From JAFECT01 sp036501825 (GTDB lineage: Bacteria; Pseudomonadota; Alphaproteobacteria; Caulobacterales; Caulobacteraceae), in the NCBI GenBank assembly GCA_036501825.1, contig DASXZP010000039.1, forward strand, positions 41,719 through 105,718: a stretch of 64,000 nucleotides of DNA, given 5' to 3'. Each line of letters opens with the position of its first letter. Position 1 is the stretch's first letter. A model generated the notes under the pieces. It made no database searches, was not told the origin of the DNA, and saw only the letters and a list, made by a program, of their open reading frames with translations. The translations under genes and the position numbers were made by a program. Below, piece after piece: positions 7,884 to 16,888 of the stretch.

Positions 7884-9002
7884 TCAGGCGCCGTGTTCGG
7901 TAAGCGCTTCAGCAAGACGCTCGAGACCCGTGCGCGTCATTTCGGGCTCGCCGGCGAGGCCGATGCGAATGAAATCCGCGCGCTCAAAGAACCGGCCCGG
8001 CACCACGCCCGTGTCATACCGCTCCATCAGCCGGCGGCAGAACCCGTCGACGTCGCCGCGGCGCACGCGCGCAAAGACCGTGGTTCCGACCTCGGGCACG
8101 ATCTGCTCCAGCGCGGGGTGACCCCCGAGCAGCTCACCATAGGCGCCGTGGTTGGCGGCGAGGATGGCGTCGGCGCGGCGCTTGAACCTGGGCAGTCGCT
8201 GGAACGCGTCCGCGCTCAACCGCTCGCTCATGAACGGCGGCAGCGACTGGAACAGGTCGCGCACCCGCCACATGCGATGCGCCAGTTCGTCGGGCGCCAG
8301 AATCCAGCCGCAGCGCAGACCCGACAGGCCATAAGCCTTGGTCAGGCTGGCGGTGATCACGAAATTCGGGCCGAGGGTGAAGGCGGAATAGGGTTTCACC
8401 TCGCCCTGCGGCGTCGCGCCGAACAGCAGCTCGCGATAGACCTCGTCTACCAGCACAATGGCGCCCTGGCGCGCGGCGATCTTGCCCACCGCCTCGACCC
8501 CGGCGCGGTCTGCGAGCGCGCTCGAGGGATTGTGCAGGTCGCTCAGCACCACCAGCCGCGTACGGGGCGTAATCGCCGCCGCCACCGCATCGGGCTCCAG
8601 CGCCCAGCCGTTCTCGAACCGGCGCTGAAACCGGATCGGCCGCGCGCCGAGATGTTCGAGCGCCGACAGCATCAGTTCGTAGGTGGGCTCCTCGACCAGC
8701 ACCTCGTCGCCGGGTTCGATCAGGGCGGAGAACGCCAGATGGTTTGCCCCGCTGGTCCCTTCGGCGGTCACCACACAGTCGCGGGAGACGCCGAAGCGCT
8801 CGGCGATCGCGTCCACCAGCGGCCGATAGCCGTAGGCGTTGGCGCCATGCAGCTCCATGTCGCCCATTTCGGCTTCCAGGTCGGCAAAAGTGCAGTTCAT
8901 CACGCCCGACGAAGCCAGGTTGTAACGCGCGGTGGTCTCGAGTTTCGCGTACTGCATGTACGGCGAGGCCATGGTGCGGTCACTGGCGGTTTTCTGACTC
9001 AT
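7884..9002 (-). CDS. pyridoxal-phosphate aminotransferase, class I/II
   Basis: A 372-aa fold-type I aminotransferase. The PLP lysine is in SLTKAYGLSGLRCGW, the pyridine Asp and Tyr are in VDEVYRELLF, and the substrate carboxylate Arg is probably in FIRIGLAG near the C-terminus. Here the lysine is present, unlike in the HisC-like domain fused to HisB. The substrate cannot be read from the sequence. Its start overlaps the stop of the upstream permease gene by 4 bases (ATGA), so an amino-acid uptake and transamination unit is likely. It is not close enough to HisC to call it that. Confidence 0.88.
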   Translation of the reverse strand: MSQKTASDRTMASPYMQYAKLETTARYNLASSGVMNCTFADLEAEMGDMELHGANAYGYRPLVDAIAERFGVSRDCVVTAEGTSGANHLAFSALIEPGDEVLVEEPTYELMLSALEHLGARPIRFQRRFENGWALEPDAVAAAITPRTRLVVLSDLHNPSSALADRAGVEAVGKIAARQGAIVLVDEVYRELLFGATPQGEVKPYSAFTLGPNFVITASLTKAYGLSGLRCGWILAPDELAHRMWRVRDLFQSLPPFMSERLSADAFQRLPRFKRRADAILAANHGAYGELLGGHPALEQIVPEVGTTVFARVRRGDVDGFCRRLMERYDTGVVPGRFFERADFIRIGLAGEPEMTRTGLERLAEALTEHGA

Positions 9003-10369
9003 GACTCAGTTTTCTTGATGAGCTTCGGAAAATGCCGCCAAAGGAAATAGGCCGGCACGCCCGCGGCGAGGATCGAATAACCGATCAGGCTGTCGCGCAA
9101 ATCCGACCAGAAACCATTCGCCACCACGATGATGCAGATCAGGATGAACAGAACCGTGCTGAACGGATGCAGCGGAATCCGGAACCCTGCGTCCGCGCGC
9201 GTCTGCGCGCTCGCTGTCCGGTCGCGCCGTCGAAACACAAAGACCGCCGCCCCGGTGACCGCGAAGAACAGGAAATTGATCGAGACATCGTAGGCCACGA
9301 TCTGTTCATAGGTGCCCGAAAGCACCAGGACGGCCGTCCATACCGCCTGGACGACGATGGCGACGGCAGGCACGCGGGTCTTTTCGGTCACCTTGGCGAG
9401 CTGGCTGAAGAACAGCCCGTCGCTGGCCATGGCGAGATAGACGCGAGGGCCGGTCAGCATGCCTTGCGACAGATAACCCAGGGTCGAGACCGCGATGGCC
9501 AGGGCGGCTAGTTTGGCGCCGACCGGTCCGATCGCGACCTTCAGCACGTCCGACGCCGGGGCCAGCGTCTCACCCAGCGCTTTGGGGCCGAGCGCACGCA
9601 GGCAGGCGATGTTCACCGCCAGATAGAGGCCGATCACCGCGATCACGCCGATCAGCAGCGCGAGCACGAGATTGCGGCGCGGGTTCTTGATTTCGCCGCC
9701 GACATAGTTGGCGGTCTGCCAGCCGCCATAGGCGAACACCACCGGGATCAGCGCTGCGCCGAAGGACTTGACGAGGTCGGTCGACGGCGCGCGATCGAGC
9801 ACCGGATGGGTGATCGGAAACGGTTTGGCGATCATGAACAGGCCGCCGAACACAAGCCCGGCGATGGCGAGCAGTTTGAGGACCCCGAGCAGGGTCTGGA
9901 CGCCGTTGCCGCTCTTCACGCCCAGGCAATTGGTGATTGCGAGCAAGGCCAGGACCGTGACCGCGACGATGTTGGCGAGCGGATCGGGTCCGCCGGCCGG
10001 CGCCTCGTGGCCGAAGAGGACAAGCGCGTACTTGGAGAACGAGAGCGCGACCGCCGCCATGCCGCCGGTCTGCACGACGAGCAATGTCGTCCAACCAAAC
10101 AGAAAGGCGACGAGATCGCCGAAGGCGGACCGCTCGTAGGCGAACTCTCCGCCGGTCGCGGGCATGCGGTCGGCGAGCTCAGCGTAGACGAAGGCGCCCA
10201 GGATCGCCATCACCCCGCCCACCGCCCAGACCGACAAGATCAGCACCGGCGAATGCAGCGACCGCGCCACCACCGCGGGGTTCAGGAAGATGCCGGTGCC
10301 CACGATGCCGCCGATCACCAGCAGCACCGCGCTCGGCAGGCCGATCTCTCGCTTGAGGGCTAACGACAT
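8999..10369 (-). CDS. APC-superfamily amino acid permease
   Basis: The protein is 456 aa with about twelve hydrophobic segments. The N-terminal motif GLPSAVLLVIGGIVGTGIFL, with the unwound GxG of TM1, and the EFAYERSAFGDLVAFLFGWT segment in TM3 are typical of the amino acid-polyamine-organocation family. The start at 10369 has GGGGA upstream; the 42-residue extension further upstream is Arg/Pro-rich and unsupported. It is first in a two-gene unit with the aminotransferase, suggesting import of the amino acid that the enzyme uses. Inner membrane. Confidence 0.9.
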   Translation of the reverse strand: MSLALKREIGLPSAVLLVIGGIVGTGIFLNPAVVARSLHSPVLILSVWAVGGVMAILGAFVYAELADRMPATGGEFAYERSAFGDLVAFLFGWTTLLVVQTGGMAAVALSFSKYALVLFGHEAPAGGPDPLANIVAVTVLALLAITNCLGVKSGNGVQTLLGVLKLLAIAGLVFGGLFMIAKPFPITHPVLDRAPSTDLVKSFGAALIPVVFAYGGWQTANYVGGEIKNPRRNLVLALLIGVIAVIGLYLAVNIACLRALGPKALGETLAPASDVLKVAIGPVGAKLAALAIAVSTLGYLSQGMLTGPRVYLAMASDGLFFSQLAKVTEKTRVPAVAIVVQAVWTAVLVLSGTYEQIVAYDVSINFLFFAVTGAAVFVFRRRDRTASAQTRADAGFRIPLHPFSTVLFILICIIVVANGFWSDLRDSLIGYSILAAGVPAYFLWRHFPKLIKKTES

Positions 10370-10515
10370 GGACGTCCCCGGCGGCGGGCGCGAGGACGCC
10401 CGTCGGAGCCTTGTGTGGCCCCGCGCCGGATTTCGCAACCGCCGGGCGCCCGGCTTGCCCTTCGCCGAACAGGGCGTAGGCTCCGTCGCGTCCATTTCCG
10501 GGATAGGAGACGCCC

Positions 10516-11061
10516 ATGCGCGCGACCCTTGCGACCCTTTTGGCGGCGGCCACGCTGCTTGCGGCCAGCGCTCCGGCGACAGCGGCGGACGGCCTGCGCG
10601 GCCCGGCGCTCCTGGACGCTTTCCGCGCTCAGGGCATGACCCTGTCGGCCCCGTCCGACCAGCCGGTGGTCCTGTACAATCAGAGCGAAGTCTATGGCGG
10701 CCTGGCCGTCAGCGGCGCGCGCGGCGGCGCGGTCCTGGTCCAGGAAGGCGGCCACCCGTGCCAGTACACGGTGATGTTCGACGTGGCGAAGATCTCGGTG
10801 GCGTTCAACCGCTCCTACCTGAAGGCGGGGCCGAGCGGGATCACCCATCCGGTCTGGAAGGCGACGGCCTATGACGCCAACGGTCGTCAGCTCAGCCAGG
10901 TGGGCGAAGAGCGGATCGCCAGCTACCAGGACGTGCCGGAGCGGCGCTTCACCCTCACCGGGCCGGGCATCTCGCGCATCGTGTTCTGGGGCGACGACCA
11001 CGGCGTCGACGGTTTCTGCAACGTCGTGGTCGACACGATGGACACGGTCTCGCCGAGCTAG
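10516..11061 (+). CDS. secreted protein of unknown function
   Basis: This 181-aa protein has a clear signal peptide (MRATLATLLAAATLLAASAP, cleavage near ATA-AD). The mature domain is beta-rich and ends with RIVFWGDDHGVDGFCNVVVD; it has two Cys (in HPCQYTV and GFCNVV) that could form a disulfide. No family is recognised. The start has GGAGACGCCC before the ATG. It is divergent from the permease gene and converges with the DoxX-like genes, overlapping their last gene by 4 bases at the 3' end. The fold may be a jelly-roll-like lectin or binding domain, which is only a guess. Confidence 0.8.
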   Translation: MRATLATLLAAATLLAASAPATAADGLRGPALLDAFRAQGMTLSAPSDQPVVLYNQSEVYGGLAVSGARGGAVLVQEGGHPCQYTVMFDVAKISVAFNRSYLKAGPSGITHPVWKATAYDANGRQLSQVGEERIASYQDVPERRFTLTGPGISRIVFWGDDHGVDGFCNVVVDTMDTVSPS

Positions 11062-11816
11062 CGGCCGTCCGCCTTCTTACGCGTCTGACTCAAATATTCC
11101 GCCAGGATCCACGCGGCGCCCAGCAGCACCACGTTGGTGACCGGTTCGATCCAGTGGGCGGCGGATTTGGGATCGGCGAGCACCAGAGGCACGTGCACCA
11201 CGACCTGGAAGATCGCGTACATCACCGTGACCAGGATGGCGGCGAGGCGCGCCTGAATGCCGGACAACACCGCAAGGCCCGCCGCGATATGCGCGGCCGT
11301 CGCGACATAGGTCCAAAACATCGCTGGCAGCGGGAACCACTTGGGGATGAACGAGGCGGTTAGCCCGGCGTAGACAATATCGCTGACGCCGAACACGATC
11401 AGGCACACACCGAACACCATCCGCGCGATCAGAGCCACACGCGCGCGCGCTTCGCCGGAGCCCAGCATGCTCCAGGCGATGACTCCGCCGAGCGCCTCGG
11501 CGGTGACCTCGGCGATGTCCTCGTAGGAACCCCAAACGGTCGAAGACTTAACGAGCGGCGGCAACGTCAGCACCAGCACGCGTGCGAAGAAGGTGGCGGC
11601 GAGAATGAGCGCGCCCGCATTGGCGATCTTGCGGCCGAGCAGGATGGCCACGCCCCCCGCGACAAAGCCCACGTCGCAGGCTGCGGCGAAGATATCCGTC
11701 CAGGGAAAATGTCCGGGCGCCGGATGCAAGAGATGCGAGAAGTCGTGGAACTTGAAGCTGATGGCCGCCATGCCGAGCGCGCCGATGCCGAAAATGCGTC
11801 TGCCGATGTCCTGCAT
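11058..11816 (-). CDS. double-length DoxX-like membrane protein (second of a tandem pair)
   Basis: A 252-aa integral membrane protein with about eight helices. It looks like two DoxX-like four-helix halves: residues about 1-120 begin DIGRRIFGIGALGMAAISF, and about 125-245 begin ARMVFGVCLIVFGVSDIVYA and include IAAGLAVLSGIQARLAAIL. The start at 11816 has GAGGAGGGGAG upstream, and it lies 11 bases after the stop of the related gene at 11828. DoxX-like proteins are small inner-membrane proteins; some take part in quinone or thiol redox, but the role here is unknown. A much longer in-frame reading upstream is open but overlaps the related gene. Confidence 0.82.
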   Translation of the reverse strand: MQDIGRRIFGIGALGMAAISFKFHDFSHLLHPAPGHFPWTDIFAAACDVGFVAGGVAILLGRKIANAGALILAATFFARVLVLTLPPLVKSSTVWGSYEDIAEVTAEALGGVIAWSMLGSGEARARVALIARMVFGVCLIVFGVSDIVYAGLTASFIPKWFPLPAMFWTYVATAAHIAAGLAVLSGIQARLAAILVTVMYAIFQVVVHVPLVLADPKSAAHWIEPVTNVVLLGAAWILAEYLSQTRKKADGR

Positions 11817-11827
11817 AACTCCCCTCC

Positions 11828-12574
11828 TCACGCCTTCGCGCGATCGCGCCGGAGCGAATCGGCCATGCACCAGGCCGCGCCGATCAGGGCGCCGTTGATG
11901 GCGTTGGCGCACCAACCGAAGTGGTCGTGCACATCCTTCATGATCAGCGGCAAATGCACAAACAGCCCGAAGCCGATGTACATCACGGTCAGCAGGACCG
12001 CTGCGAGCCGCGCCTGAAGGCCGGTGATGAAAGCCACACCCGCCGCGATCTGGCACACGCCGGTAGCATAGGCCCAGAACGTCGGCGATGGCGGGATGCG
12101 GGCCGGCACGAAGGCCGCCGTCTCCTTCAGGAACACGAAGTGCGCTGCACCAAAGATGATACAGCACGCGCCAAAGACACAGCGCGCGATCTTCACCGGC
12201 GTTTCGCCGCGCGTGACGCCGCCGCTCAAGACATAGGCAAGGACGCCGCCCACGGTGATGGCGACAATCTCCGCCATTGCCTGCCATGGCGCCAAGTGTG
12301 TCGGATGAGCGATCACGCCCGGCAGCTTCAGCGCCAGCACCCACAGGCCGTAGAACACGGCCAGGATCAAAGCGCCCCACCGCGCGGCCTTCGGCACAAA
12401 ACTCGCCACACCGCCGACGAGCAGAATCGCGCCGCTGACATAGGCCAGGAGATCGTGCGCGGGCCAGGTCTTGGGCACAGGCTGCCAGACCGCCGCGTAG
12501 TCGTCGAAGACGAGACCGACGACGCCCAGCACGATCGCCGCAAGGCCGTAGACCCTACGTCCCAGGTCCCCCAT
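11828..12574 (-). CDS. double-length DoxX-like membrane protein (first of a tandem pair)
   Basis: A 248-aa membrane protein homologous to its downstream neighbour in layout and motifs: an N-terminal half starting DLGRRVYGLAAIVLGVVGLV and a C-terminal half with ARCVFGACCIIFGAAHFVFL and IAAGVAFITGLQARLAAVLL. The 'QARLAA.L.TVMY' stretch is shared by both proteins. Each protein appears to be an internal duplication and the pair is a second duplication, so four related modules lie in 1.5 kb. GGAG lies upstream of the ATG at 12574. The substrate or redox partner is unknown. Confidence 0.82.
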   Translation of the reverse strand: MGDLGRRVYGLAAIVLGVVGLVFDDYAAVWQPVPKTWPAHDLLAYVSGAILLVGGVASFVPKAARWGALILAVFYGLWVLALKLPGVIAHPTHLAPWQAMAEIVAITVGGVLAYVLSGGVTRGETPVKIARCVFGACCIIFGAAHFVFLKETAAFVPARIPPSPTFWAYATGVCQIAAGVAFITGLQARLAAVLLTVMYIGFGLFVHLPLIMKDVHDHFGWCANAINGALIGAAWCMADSLRRDRAKA

Positions 12575-12673
12575 GTGCTCCCCTTCTCACCGAACCCTCG
12601 ACCAATGGCGGGCGACCGGCGACGGACAACCGGACCTGCTTCGGACGCCCGGCCGGGCGTCACCAACGACGCG

Positions 12674-13639
12674 TCATTTCGCATCCTGCGGTTTGGGCCA
12701 GTGCTTGGTCCCGTCGAGCTCCTGGATCATGAAGCCGACTTCGCGCGGGGCCGAACGCTCGACGCGTGACCAGTCGGGGTAGCGCGCGACCAGGGTCGCC
12801 GACGCGGCCTTGACCAGGTCGTCGCCCTTGAGGCCCTTCGCCTGGCCGTCCTTCACCGCCGCGCGCACCGCTTCGAGGTAACCGCGGAACGCCGCCACGT
12901 CGGCGATGGTCCCAACGTCGCCATGACCGGGCACATAGGTCAATGCGTCGGCGTGCGGCGCGTGCTCGATCTTTTCCAGGGTGGGAACCCACTTCGAAAC
13001 GGTGGCGTCGATCAGGTTGGGCGGGATTTTCTTCCACAGCAGGTCGCCGCAGAACAGGACCTTGGCGTCGGGAATATAGATGGTCACGTCGCCGCCGGTG
13101 TGGCCGGGGCGTTCGACCACCTCGATGACGCGCTTGCCCAGATGCAAGGTCATGCGCGTGTCGACCAGCAGCGTCGGGGTCGGAATGGCGGCGATGGCGG
13201 CCTTCTGTTCCGGCGTGATCTTGTCGCCGAAGAACTTGGGATTCTCGCTGTGCACCCAGTCGGCGACGTGACGCTGGGCCACGATGGTCGCGCCCGCGTC
13301 GTGGAAGACGCCGTCGCCGGCGGTGTGGTCGATGTGATAGTGCGTGTTGACCAGATAGCGGATCGGAAGCTTGGTCCGCTTGCGGATTTCTTCGAGCAAG
13401 GCCTTCGACGCCGCCGGCGTGAAGAAGCTGTCCACCACCAGGACGCCATCGTCGCCGATCACGAAGCCTGCGTTCGAGCCCGCACGGCCATCGATGTCGA
13501 TGCCGGCGAAGACGCCGTGGCCGAGGTCCACCAGCCTGAACGGGAGCGACGCCGCCTCGTCCGCCGCCCAGGCCGGCGCGGCCGCGCCCAGCGCCAGTCC
13601 CGCCGCTCCCAGCAATGCCGTTCTGCGCGTCCAGGCCAT
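12674..13639 (-). CDS. exported metallo-beta-lactamase-fold hydrolase
   Basis: The protein is 321 aa from the ATG at 13639, which has GGGGAGAG upstream. The N-terminus has a twin-arginine-like signal (TRRTALLGAAGLALGAAAPA, cleavage near AWA-AD). The zinc motif is THYHIDHTAGD, followed by the downstream metal ligands in ERPGHTGGDVTIY, CGDLLW and VPGHGDVG. The arrangement fits the 'MBL fold metallo-hydrolase' group close to the quinoprotein relay and subclass B3-like proteins rather than a proven beta-lactamase. The substrate is unknown. It is probably periplasmic. No operon partner; it lies downstream of the tyrosinase terminator. Confidence 0.88.
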   Translation of the reverse strand: MAWTRRTALLGAAGLALGAAAPAWAADEAASLPFRLVDLGHGVFAGIDIDGRAGSNAGFVIGDDGVLVVDSFFTPAASKALLEEIRKRTKLPIRYLVNTHYHIDHTAGDGVFHDAGATIVAQRHVADWVHSENPKFFGDKITPEQKAAIAAIPTPTLLVDTRMTLHLGKRVIEVVERPGHTGGDVTIYIPDAKVLFCGDLLWKKIPPNLIDATVSKWVPTLEKIEHAPHADALTYVPGHGDVGTIADVAAFRGYLEAVRAAVKDGQAKGLKGDDLVKAASATLVARYPDWSRVERSAPREVGFMIQELDGTKHWPKPQDAK

Positions 13640-13694
13640 GATCTCTCCCCTGCCCTTTTTCTCGAGGGGGACCATAGCGGGGATCGCGGGCATG

Positions 13695-13735
13695 AAAAAA
13701 GGGCCGGGCCTGATGGGAGAAGTCAGGTCCGGCCC
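13695..13735 (-). terminator. rho-independent terminator of the tyrosinase gene
   Basis: A 13-bp stem (GGGCCGGGCCTGA against TCAGGTCCGGCCC, one mismatch) is followed on the minus strand by TTTTTT. It lies about 85 bases beyond the stop of the minus-strand gene at 13821, just before the MBL gene. Confidence 0.8.
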
Positions 13736-13790
13736 CGGTATTTCTGCGGCGCCCGGAGGGGGCCAGGGCCGCAGGATCAGTACCTAGGCC

Positions 13791-13820
13791 TCAATTCCTA
13801 TTAAGTCAATAGGGATTGAC
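13791..13820. repeat. overlapping inverted repeats directly after the tyrosinase stop
   Basis: TCAATTCCTATT (13791-13802) and AATAGGGATTGA (13808-13819) form a 12-bp stem with one mismatch around a 5-base loop. An overlapping perfect palindrome GTCAAT-AGGG-ATTGAC occupies 13805-13820. The segment is much more A+T-rich than its surroundings. It could be an mRNA 3'-end stem or a protein site; a full terminator already lies further on. Confidence 0.5.
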
Positions 13821-15161
13821 TCAGTCATAGAAAAGCGCCGAGGCGTCCACCACGAACCGGGCGATCGCCGGCGGATGCGGTCCGGACCGCCGCCCGACCA
13901 GAGGACCGGTCGCGGCCTCAAGCTTCAGTCCCCTCACCCCGGCGCCGCTCCAGACCTGCGACAGGTCGATGCGGTAATTCTGCATCCCCATCGACATGCC
14001 GCCCATTGCTTGGCCCATCGGAACGAGGAACATCTTGTCGTTGAACGGAACCTCGCCGTTGGCGACGTCGGTCGCCTTGATGTGGGTGACCGAGGCGTGC
14101 TGCGGGTCCGGGTCGATAGTCAGATAGCCGACCGCCTGAGCCGACACCGCCTGGGACGCTTCGGCAGGGATGTCGATCACGCCGGCGGACGGACCGGTGC
14201 GCGTCATCTCGAAGGTATAGTTCTGCATGTGGAACGCGCGGCCGGCGCCGCGCGAAGCCATCGGTCGCGCCGCGGTCAGCGGCGGTCGCCCGGCGGATCC
14301 ATAGCTGTAGCCGAACACCTCGGTGTCGATGGTCGACGACGCGGCGACGGCCGCGGGACTCGACCCGTCGGGATCTTCGAAGCCTTGCAGCGCTTCCACG
14401 TTCCACGCGTCGGCATAGTCGCTGGGCGAATGGCGCCCCGACCAGGCGGCCCAGGCGCGATCCACATTGGCGTGGTGCACCCAGAACAAGGGGTCGTTGG
14501 GCGCCGTCTCCAGCACGCCCATATCGCCGCCGATGAAGCTGTGGATCAGGTTGTGACCCGACCATTCGCACGAGCCGGAGAAGTGCTGTTCGCCGCCCGG
14601 CGTGTCGCTGTCGCGAGGCTGATCCGCCGCGCGCGGCTTGCCGAAAAAGGTCGAGAAATCGTTCTTCGACCGGTCGGTGAGCGAGGTCTCGTTCGCCGCA
14701 CAGAATTTCGCGATGCTTTCCTTCACCCCGCACTCGCGGCCTTCGTGGGAGAGAACGTCGTCGTTGACGAACTGAGCCGGCAGGATGTCGTCGGACCAGT
14801 CCCAGTAGGGCATGGCGAAGTCGTCCTTGCCGCTGGCCCGGGCGATCAGCCGCTCCATGTGCAGCACCTGCAGCCGGTGCCAGGGCAAAAAGCGCCAGCT
14901 GGAATGGTGCAGCCAATGCATATCCGCGTGCAGCTCGATCTGGCGTTGCCAGGCGCCTGAGGCGCGCATTTTCTTGATGCCGATGCGCAGCGCCTGCAGG
15001 TCCGGGTCGCTGCGGCTCATGCCTTTCAGGTTGCGGCGCAGGCGCAGGGGTTTGGCGGCCGCGTCCTGGGCGAAGACGCGCGCGCCCGGCGCAAGGCTCA
15101 GCAGAGCCGCCACGGCCAATGCCTGACGGCGCGTGGTCTGCCGGCAAGGGGCTTTCGTCAT
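13821..15161 (-). CDS. Tat-exported tyrosinase-family copper oxidase
   Basis: The protein is 446 aa from the ATG at 15161. The N-terminus carries a twin-arginine signal (TTRRQALAVAALLSLAPGAR), fitting export of a folded copper protein. The CuA site is visible in HADMHWLHHSSWRFLPWHR and the CuB site as HNLIHSF followed by DPLFWVHHANVDRAWAAW. These are the six histidines of a type 3 dicopper centre. Tyrosinases oxidise phenols to o-quinones, so a role in phenol oxidation or pigment formation is likely but the substrate is unproven. A C-terminal beta domain (about 330-446) may cover the active site. It follows the beta-helix gene on the same strand with a 78-base gap. Confidence 0.9.
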   Translation of the reverse strand: MTKAPCRQTTRRQALAVAALLSLAPGARVFAQDAAAKPLRLRRNLKGMSRSDPDLQALRIGIKKMRASGAWQRQIELHADMHWLHHSSWRFLPWHRLQVLHMERLIARASGKDDFAMPYWDWSDDILPAQFVNDDVLSHEGRECGVKESIAKFCAANETSLTDRSKNDFSTFFGKPRAADQPRDSDTPGGEQHFSGSCEWSGHNLIHSFIGGDMGVLETAPNDPLFWVHHANVDRAWAAWSGRHSPSDYADAWNVEALQGFEDPDGSSPAAVAASSTIDTEVFGYSYGSAGRPPLTAARPMASRGAGRAFHMQNYTFEMTRTGPSAGVIDIPAEASQAVSAQAVGYLTIDPDPQHASVTHIKATDVANGEVPFNDKMFLVPMGQAMGGMSMGMQNYRIDLSQVWSGAGVRGLKLEAATGPLVGRRSGPHPPAIARFVVDASALFYD

Positions 15162-15239
15162 CGCGTCCCATCCCCCGTTGTCGCGATCCCAATCGATTAG
15201 CGCCGCGCCGGTCGCTCCTGTCAAATCGACAGGCGGCCT

Positions 15240-16871
15240 TCAGGTCCCCGTCGGTGAGCGCATCTCGACCCAGTCCTTGTTCGGCGCGTGCGCGGAACCT
15301 GTGGTCAGGCGCAGCCAGCCGGTGACGGTGTATTGGGCGCCAGGCTTGCCCAGCACCTTCGGGTTGGCGTTGAGCACGCGATCGCCCTTGGCATAGGCCC
15401 CGCTGGTCGGCATGGCGGACGCTTCGCCGATGTAGCGCTGGTCGCCGTGCGACGCGCCGCCGACGAACACGCCCTTCGGCAACGCCAGTTCATCCGGTTG
15501 CGGCGCGGCGCGCGAAAAGGTCTGGGCGGTCTTGGGGCCGGTGCGCACCAGCACCGTCGAGCTGTCGAGATCGTTCCAATCCTCGCGCAGGTCGGCCCCC
15601 GCCCAGCGCAGGCGCCAGGTGTCGCCGGACACCGCGTTCTGCTGGCTTCGCGCAACGTCGCCGTTGACGCCGTCGCCGCCCACCACGGCGACCACGCCGA
15701 GCTTGCCCTCCGCGGTGCGGCCCGTGCTGCCGAAACCGGTGCGCGCTTCGACATAGCCGCCCAGCCCGCCTTCGGAGCGGATCGCCACCGACATGGGCGT
15801 GAAGCCCGAGCCCTGCAGCCCGCCTTCGACCATCGAGGGCGAGCGCACGTCCGACATGGGATCGCCCTCCTCGGAATAGACGCCGAGGAACAGCGCGCGC
15901 GTGTTCGGGTCCGTCGCCACATAGTCGCCGGCGATCAGATAGGGCGCGCCGGCGATCCAGTCGGGATAGCGCGCGTTCGCCGCCACCTTCTGCCAGACAT
16001 GCGCATTCTTGCCCGGCGCAACCGCGCCGCATTGCTCCGACAGGCATTGCCAGCCGGCGCCGCCGGCGTTCACGTGCGTCAGCCCCTTGCCCGCGCTCTG
16101 GCAGAGTTCGCCCACGTGGGTGTTGCCCAGAAACGAGAGGTCCACGTCGCAACCGCCGCCGGTGTCGCTCATCGCCGTGCCCACGATCAGGCCCGCGTTG
16201 GCGTCGGCGCCGCGCTGATAGAGGCCATAGCGGCCGACGCGGCTGATGAAGCCGTTGTAGATGCGAAACTCGTTGGCGTTGCCCACGTGGTCCGGATCGA
16301 TGTGCACGCCGTCGCCGGCGAAGTCGCGCACCCTGACGTCGGTGAGTTTCGCCGTCACGCACATCCACACGCCGTGCGAGGTCTGGTCCGGCGGACCGCC
16401 GCCGCCGATCAGGGTGATGCCGATGAGTTCGGTCCCCTGGCCGCTGGTGGTCACAGGCGCCGGTTGGCAGTGGGAGCTCTTGGCGCCGTCGATGACGATG
16501 CCGCCGCTCGACGGCGGAAACCGCCAGATGGTGGAACCGCCCGCCGGCAGGCCGGAGCCTATGCCGCGCTCGATCACGGTGTGTTTTTGCGAGATTTCGT
16601 GCGCGAAGGCGTAGCAACCCGCTGGCCAGTCCACCTCGCCGTTACCGACGGTGTAGTCGCCGGTGTTGACCGCGACCGCCGTATCCGCCTGCGCCTTGGC
16701 GGCGGTGACGTCATAGGTCGAGCGGCACTCGCGGATCGCCACCCATTCGGACTGGGGAATGTAGTGCAGGATCGAGGTGCGGGCGTCCGGCGCCGGCTGC
16801 GCCAAGGCCAGGCCAGGCGCGAGCAAGACGAACGCTGCCACGACACACGACCGGAGGCGGCGAAACGGCAT
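15240..16871 (-). CDS. secreted right-handed beta-helix (pectate-lyase-like) protein
   Basis: The protein is 543 aa from the ATG at 16871 (GGGAG about 10 bases upstream; a GTG at 16892 would lengthen it by 7 residues). The signal peptide runs to about residue 24 (LALA-QP). The middle has the pectate-lyase/tailspike pattern: a Gly-rich first rung (GIGSGLPAGGSTIWRFP), ELIGITLIGGGG, then repeated strand-turn units such as TDVRVRDFAGDGVHID and FRIYNGFISRVGRYGLY. Several Cys suggest disulfides outside the cytoplasm. The ligand is unknown, probably a polysaccharide. The gene lies between the pyrophosphatase and tyrosinase genes on one strand. Confidence 0.75.
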   Translation of the reverse strand: MPFRRLRSCVVAAFVLLAPGLALAQPAPDARTSILHYIPQSEWVAIRECRSTYDVTAAKAQADTAVAVNTGDYTVGNGEVDWPAGCYAFAHEISQKHTVIERGIGSGLPAGGSTIWRFPPSSGGIVIDGAKSSHCQPAPVTTSGQGTELIGITLIGGGGPPDQTSHGVWMCVTAKLTDVRVRDFAGDGVHIDPDHVGNANEFRIYNGFISRVGRYGLYQRGADANAGLIVGTAMSDTGGGCDVDLSFLGNTHVGELCQSAGKGLTHVNAGGAGWQCLSEQCGAVAPGKNAHVWQKVAANARYPDWIAGAPYLIAGDYVATDPNTRALFLGVYSEEGDPMSDVRSPSMVEGGLQGSGFTPMSVAIRSEGGLGGYVEARTGFGSTGRTAEGKLGVVAVVGGDGVNGDVARSQQNAVSGDTWRLRWAGADLREDWNDLDSSTVLVRTGPKTAQTFSRAAPQPDELALPKGVFVGGASHGDQRYIGEASAMPTSGAYAKGDRVLNANPKVLGKPGAQYTVTGWLRLTTGSAHAPNKDWVEMRSPTGT

Positions 16872-16888
16872 GGCGAGGCTCCCGGTTT

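Noticed and set aside
7884..9002. Calling the class I/II aminotransferase hisC
   Set aside because: It has the lysine and could transaminate, but motifs and the permease neighbour do not favour histidinol phosphate; the his operon is on the other side of thrC.
6684..9050. 788-codon open frame on plus, antisense to thrB and the aminotransferase
   Set aside because: It has no motif or ribosome site, and both genes on the other strand have complete active sites.
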